A stretch of DNA of 19,150 nt from Trichomonas tenax (Eukaryota > Parabasalia > Trichomonadida > Trichomonadidae): positions 1-19,150 of the forward strand of contig JALKBU010000975.1 in NCBI GenBank assembly GCA_023091735.1. The letters are read 5' to 3'. The translations under genes and the position numbers were made by a program. This document shows positions 16,047 to 19,150 of the stretch, one piece after another. The notes beneath the pieces were generated by a model. The model made no database searches. It saw only the letters and a list, made by a program, of their open reading frames with translations, and was not told where the DNA came from. How positions within the stretch are numbered: the first letter of the stretch is position 1; every line of letters starts with the position of its first letter.

Positions 16047-17146
16047 AGTTTACAGTTAATTTGTTCAAATCAATAAATTTTGTTCTACATCTAGCAGAGA
16101 GGTTAAGCTATTCTTCGATTTTTGAAAATGTTATTCAAAATTTCTAATCACCTTCAGAAAAGTTAACGGGCTCTCAATTTCTATAAGCTCTACATATATT
16201 ATATATTAAAATTCACCTAAAATATTTCTAAGACGATGAACTTTACAAAAAAATTTGAGAGATTTTTAGCCAAAACTAAATCAAAATAACTTTTGAATAT
16301 TTAGAGTATTTATATGATAATATGCATATGACACTAATTTGACACTTTTGTCAATGATGTTAAATGATAAATATTACTGTTCAACAAAATTATAATCGAT
16401 AATTTTCAAATTTCTCTCAATTTTTTGTAAATGATTTTTGTTCCGTTTACAAGAAATTTAAAAAAAATACTGTAATTATTTCCAAATTCTACTGAATATT
16501 GACTGCGATTTTTATTCTTTTTAGACACTGGATATGCCGAATTTTGCACTATTCGTGTAATATTTACAAATTTCTCCATATTTTTTCTCGCTAAGGTTCC
16601 ATTTTTATTTAATTAATAAAAACATTATGTATAGCATGGGCACAAACTTCTGAACGATTTATTTGATGTTTCAGTGGAGATCTTCGATATCTCATAATTA
16701 GAAGATGATTTTGTATGGATAAATTTGGGGATTTGAATTTCAATCGATAGGAGAGTTAACTTCAATGATCTATTTGAGATTACAAAATTCAAAGGACATA
16801 TTTTTTTTAATTTAAAAAATCATTACATGTCAAATTTTATTCATTTGAATACGACAATGAAAATATAAATCTTCTCGAATTCAGACACTAATTTTCTATA
16901 CTTCTGTGAACAATGCAGTCAAATGCTTTTGAAATCCAATCATATTTTTATAAATACACCGTTCATTTGTATTTTTACCCTTTGTATCCGAAACCATATG
17001 TTGATTTAACTATAGAACATCTGGAAAAGCTGCATTGCGGTGTTATCAAAGCATTCACATATCGAAGAAATTTTAATTCTTTGAACGTGAAAAATTAAAA
17101 TCTGATGTTTAGTTTAAGCGTAATCTTCGTGCATTGAATAATCTCA
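16047..17146. other. Spacer between the acidic-protein gene and the decayed beta-helix gene
   Basis: About 1.1 kb AT-rich, no supported gene. It has one isolated TTACATGTCA (16823-16832), a one-mismatch relative of the shared motif. A 61-codon ATG frame at 16913-17098 is not convincing. Confidence 0.5.
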
Positions 17147-17926
17147 TTAAATAATTGAAATTACATATATGGGCAATGACATGAACCTCTGGCTTTGGAG
17201 TCTTAAAGGTGTTCGAATGGGAGTTCTTAATGGAAATATGCAAGTAGCATGGACAATATTGAAAATTGATTTGGAAAATGAAGTTGTTGATTCAATTATG
17301 ACTGATCCAGAGGTTCTTATATCAGTGGAAATGGAACAATTTCGAACAAGAATAGAGCTGCCGTCTGAAGAGAAAATGCAATTGCTGGTTATATCAGACA
17401 AATAACAGTTTGTTATATTCAATTCAGATTTGAAACTTTGCGAAACAAAAACTCCTTTGTGTGCATGAAATGTGCTGATGTTGTAAACTACATTGTGATC
17501 AAACGTGATATTTGAGCTTTTATGGGAGAAAACAGATAAATTTGAAGTAGAATCCATGAACCGACTCCATAAAATTTTTCCAACAGTATTAGTTAACTCG
17601 TAACAAGTATTTTCGTTATGGTGACAGTGACTCAAATTTATTTCATACAAAATGGGTTTTCCATCTTTGCGAAATATTGCACTTCTATTTCCATTGCAAT
17701 TCATTATTGAGCTATGATTTAAGCTCAATGATCTTCCTTCTGAAAAACTGTGTATTTCTTCACCGTTTTTTGTTTTGAAAGCACATCTTTTATTTTGCTG
17801 CAGAGTATCCTCCAAAGCCTACAGGATCACAAGGTCCCAAACTATTTGCCCACTCCCTGCTCTTGCACTCCAAACTTCGAGTTTATAGTATCCAGGAGCG
17901 AGTTTTGAGCGGTAATATGTACATTC
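17147..17926 (-). pseudogene. Decayed glycine-rich/beta-helix surface-protein gene
   Basis: The minus strand starts with a glycine-rich-type segment (SKLAPGYYKLEVW at about 17910-17870, then GSGQIVW), is broken by TAG at 17819-17821, and a neighbouring frame at the same place reads GPCDPVGFGGYSAAK, the expected continuation of such domains. The first frame then continues for about 220 codons with beta-helix features (SSIMNCNGNRSAIF, SILVRNCSIS) and reaches TPIRTPLRLQ, a trace of the TP-repeat stalk of trichomonad surface proteins. There is no ATG at the head of the long frame (it opens with TTG) and no signal peptide. The combination of frame change, stop and missing start indicates a pseudogene, not a sequencing error alone. 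The family is a large trichomonad surface-protein family of unknown function. Confidence 0.7.
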
Positions 17927-18445
17927 TTAATTTTTTTGGCATGGATAATTAAATATTACAATATTATTTTGAACTTTTAAGTAATTAATTGATCAGGATG
18001 AATTGCCTAGAGTCCATGCATTCATTTTTCCACTCAATTCTATCAATATTGTATTTATTCATTGAATTACAATCAAAATCGTTTCAAAATAAAGATTCTT
18101 TTTTACATTTTTCAGAATTCATTCAAAATTTGCCGTTGTTGCAATCGTAATAAATTAAAGCCATTAAAAATATGTACAGAGACATAAAGCTATAACAATC
18201 TCAATGAAGTCATCAAAAAAATCACAATTGAATTTCAACTTTTTAAATCATGGTAAATTGAGAATTTAAGATTGTTATACAGTAGAACAGAAAATGGAGC
18301 AACATTCAATATATGTAAAACATGAACAAAGGCAAAGATTGAAAATCAAAACAAAAATAATCATTATTTTTGGAAAATTCGGGGCAATATTTTTCCTTCT
18401 GCGGTGTAGTCCCGCGACCTTCATAACTTTTTATCTGATCAATAT
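17927..18445. other. AT-rich spacer next to the inverted-repeat element
   Basis: About 520 bp with no supported gene. A short G/C-rich patch near 18391-18419 (for example GCGGTGTAGTCCCGCGACC) stands out but matches nothing recognised. Confidence 0.45.
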
Positions 18446-18974
18446 TTTTTCGATTTGAAAGTACTTTCATGTACATATTGATAGTTGTCTATCCAATGGT
18501 ATAAGTGGCACAGTCTATATATCTATCAAATCATTGTTTGCATTTCAAATTGTCCAAAAATATACGATTTCCAGCATAAATGTATGCGCTACTATGCAGC
18601 ATATGATATTTTTATGTGTATTATTGATTCAAATACCTCTTATACGCTTAAAATTAAAAACGCAACTAATTCGTTAATTGATTTGAGGGCGATTATACAC
18701 ATTAAAGTTATTGAATTTGATGGGATTTAAATTTGCAGCTGTAATAATGTAAAATTTTAGAATCTTAGATTTGGCAATGAAAAAAAAATTATGCGCTGAG
18801 ACACCATTTTTCCTCAGCGCTGCATATTAGCGCATACATTTACGCTGGAAATCGTATATTTTTGGACGGTTTGTAATGCAATCAATGATTTGATAGATAT
18901 ATAGATTGTGCCACTTATACCACTGGACAGACATCTATCAATAAGTTCATAAAAGTACTTTCAAATCGAAAAAT
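18446..18974. repeat. 529-bp element with about 155-bp inverted repeat arms
   Basis: The left arm 18446-18600 and right arm 18819-18974 are reverse complements with 13 mismatches and no gaps over about 154 bp, roughly 92% identity. The 218-bp interior has no convincing ORF and carries a perfect 8-bp hairpin at its right edge. The octamer ATCAATAT abuts the left arm (18438-18445) and recurs at 18996-19003, 21 bp beyond the right arm, possibly a remnant target-site duplication. It could be a non-autonomous DNA transposon (long-TIR MITE) or a hairpin-RNA locus. No transposase is present. Arms of this divergence imply the element is not very recent. Confidence 0.75.
18793..18820. repeat. 8-bp perfect hairpin at the inner edge of the right arm
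   Basis: GCGCTGAG at 18793-18800 and CTCAGCGC at 18813-18820 flank a 12-nt loop. It overlaps only the last two bases of the right arm and is G/C-rich compared with its surroundings. Confidence 0.6.
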
Positions 18975-19150
18975 AGATTATTACAGCCTGACGTTATCAA
19001 TATGATGACAACTAAAAAAATTCAATATTTCTTCTTCCTTCTTGTATTTCTACTGAATTATATTCTGGAATAAAGATCAAAGTCTATAATTTTATTCATT
19101 TTTAAAAGATATCATAAAATATTAATTTTGACGTCTTTTTAATGAAATAT
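18975..19150. other. Right-edge spacer
   Basis: 176 bp AT-rich with no gene visible. Confidence 0.4.

Noticed and set aside
16913..17098. 61-codon plus-strand ATG frame
   Set aside because: Phe/Tyr/His/Leu-rich with no recognisable domain or upstream initiator; typical of chance frames in these spacers.
17169..17405. 78-codon plus-strand frame antisense to the decayed beta-helix gene
   Set aside because: The minus strand carries the clear family signature; this frame is its antisense shadow.
18485..18730. 81-codon plus-strand frame in the inverted repeat
   Set aside because: It runs across the left arm and the interior, and the arm copy on the right breaks any comparable frame; no domain is recognised.
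1..19150. tRNA, rRNA, CRISPR or bacterial-operon features
   Set aside because: No T-loop/acceptor pairs, rRNA stretches or regularly spaced repeats were seen, and the gene structures are eukaryotic.

Overview
The window looks like nuclear DNA of a parabasalid protist (a trichomonad such as Trichomonas or Tritrichomonas; the species cannot be fixed from sequence alone). The reasons are intron-less genes in AT-rich spacers, TCA-centred initiator-like motifs close to several start codons, two Myb-repeat transcription factors, a CXC-ending Rab GTPase, and remnants of the beta-helix and glycine-rich surface-protein families that are abundant in trichomonad genomes.

Layout. 1-513: spacer and putative initiator. 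514-6102 (+): very large UPF1-type SF1 helicase with an NF-X1-like Cys/His-rich region (ZNFX1-like), followed in frame by 49 further sense codons after a TGA. 6434-6967 (-): R2R3 Myb protein, convergent with the helicase. 7258-8400 (-): beta-helix-type surface-protein ORF, apparently without its N-terminal export signal. 8464-10286: long gene-poor spacer with a perfect palindrome. 10287-11135 (+): three-repeat Myb with an SP-rich tail. 11144-11521 (-): open frame lacking a 5' ATG. 11754-12158 (+): small bZIP factor. 12478-13074 (+): Rab4/Rab14-like GTPase. 13438-14649 (+): membrane-embedded M28 metallopeptidase. 15782-16021 (-): small acidic protein with coding-like codon use. 17147-17926 (-): decayed glycine-rich/beta-helix gene. 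18446-18974: 529-bp inverted-repeat element.

How parts may connect. Three sequence-specific transcription-factor genes lie within about 6 kb. A 12-bp motif, TGNCRYGTAAAW, occurs 12 times in three blocks: upstream of the R2R3 Myb (4 copies), upstream of the bZIP (2 copies, ACGTG version) and between the bZIP and Rab genes (6 co-oriented copies, centre spacings 20, 52, 30, 19 and 59 bp). This looks like a shared cis-regulatory element, possibly bound by one of the encoded factors; that link is inference. The most interesting items are this motif network, the long inverted repeat at the right end, and the helicase TGA followed by an open in-frame tail. No CRISPR array, rRNA or tRNA gene was seen.
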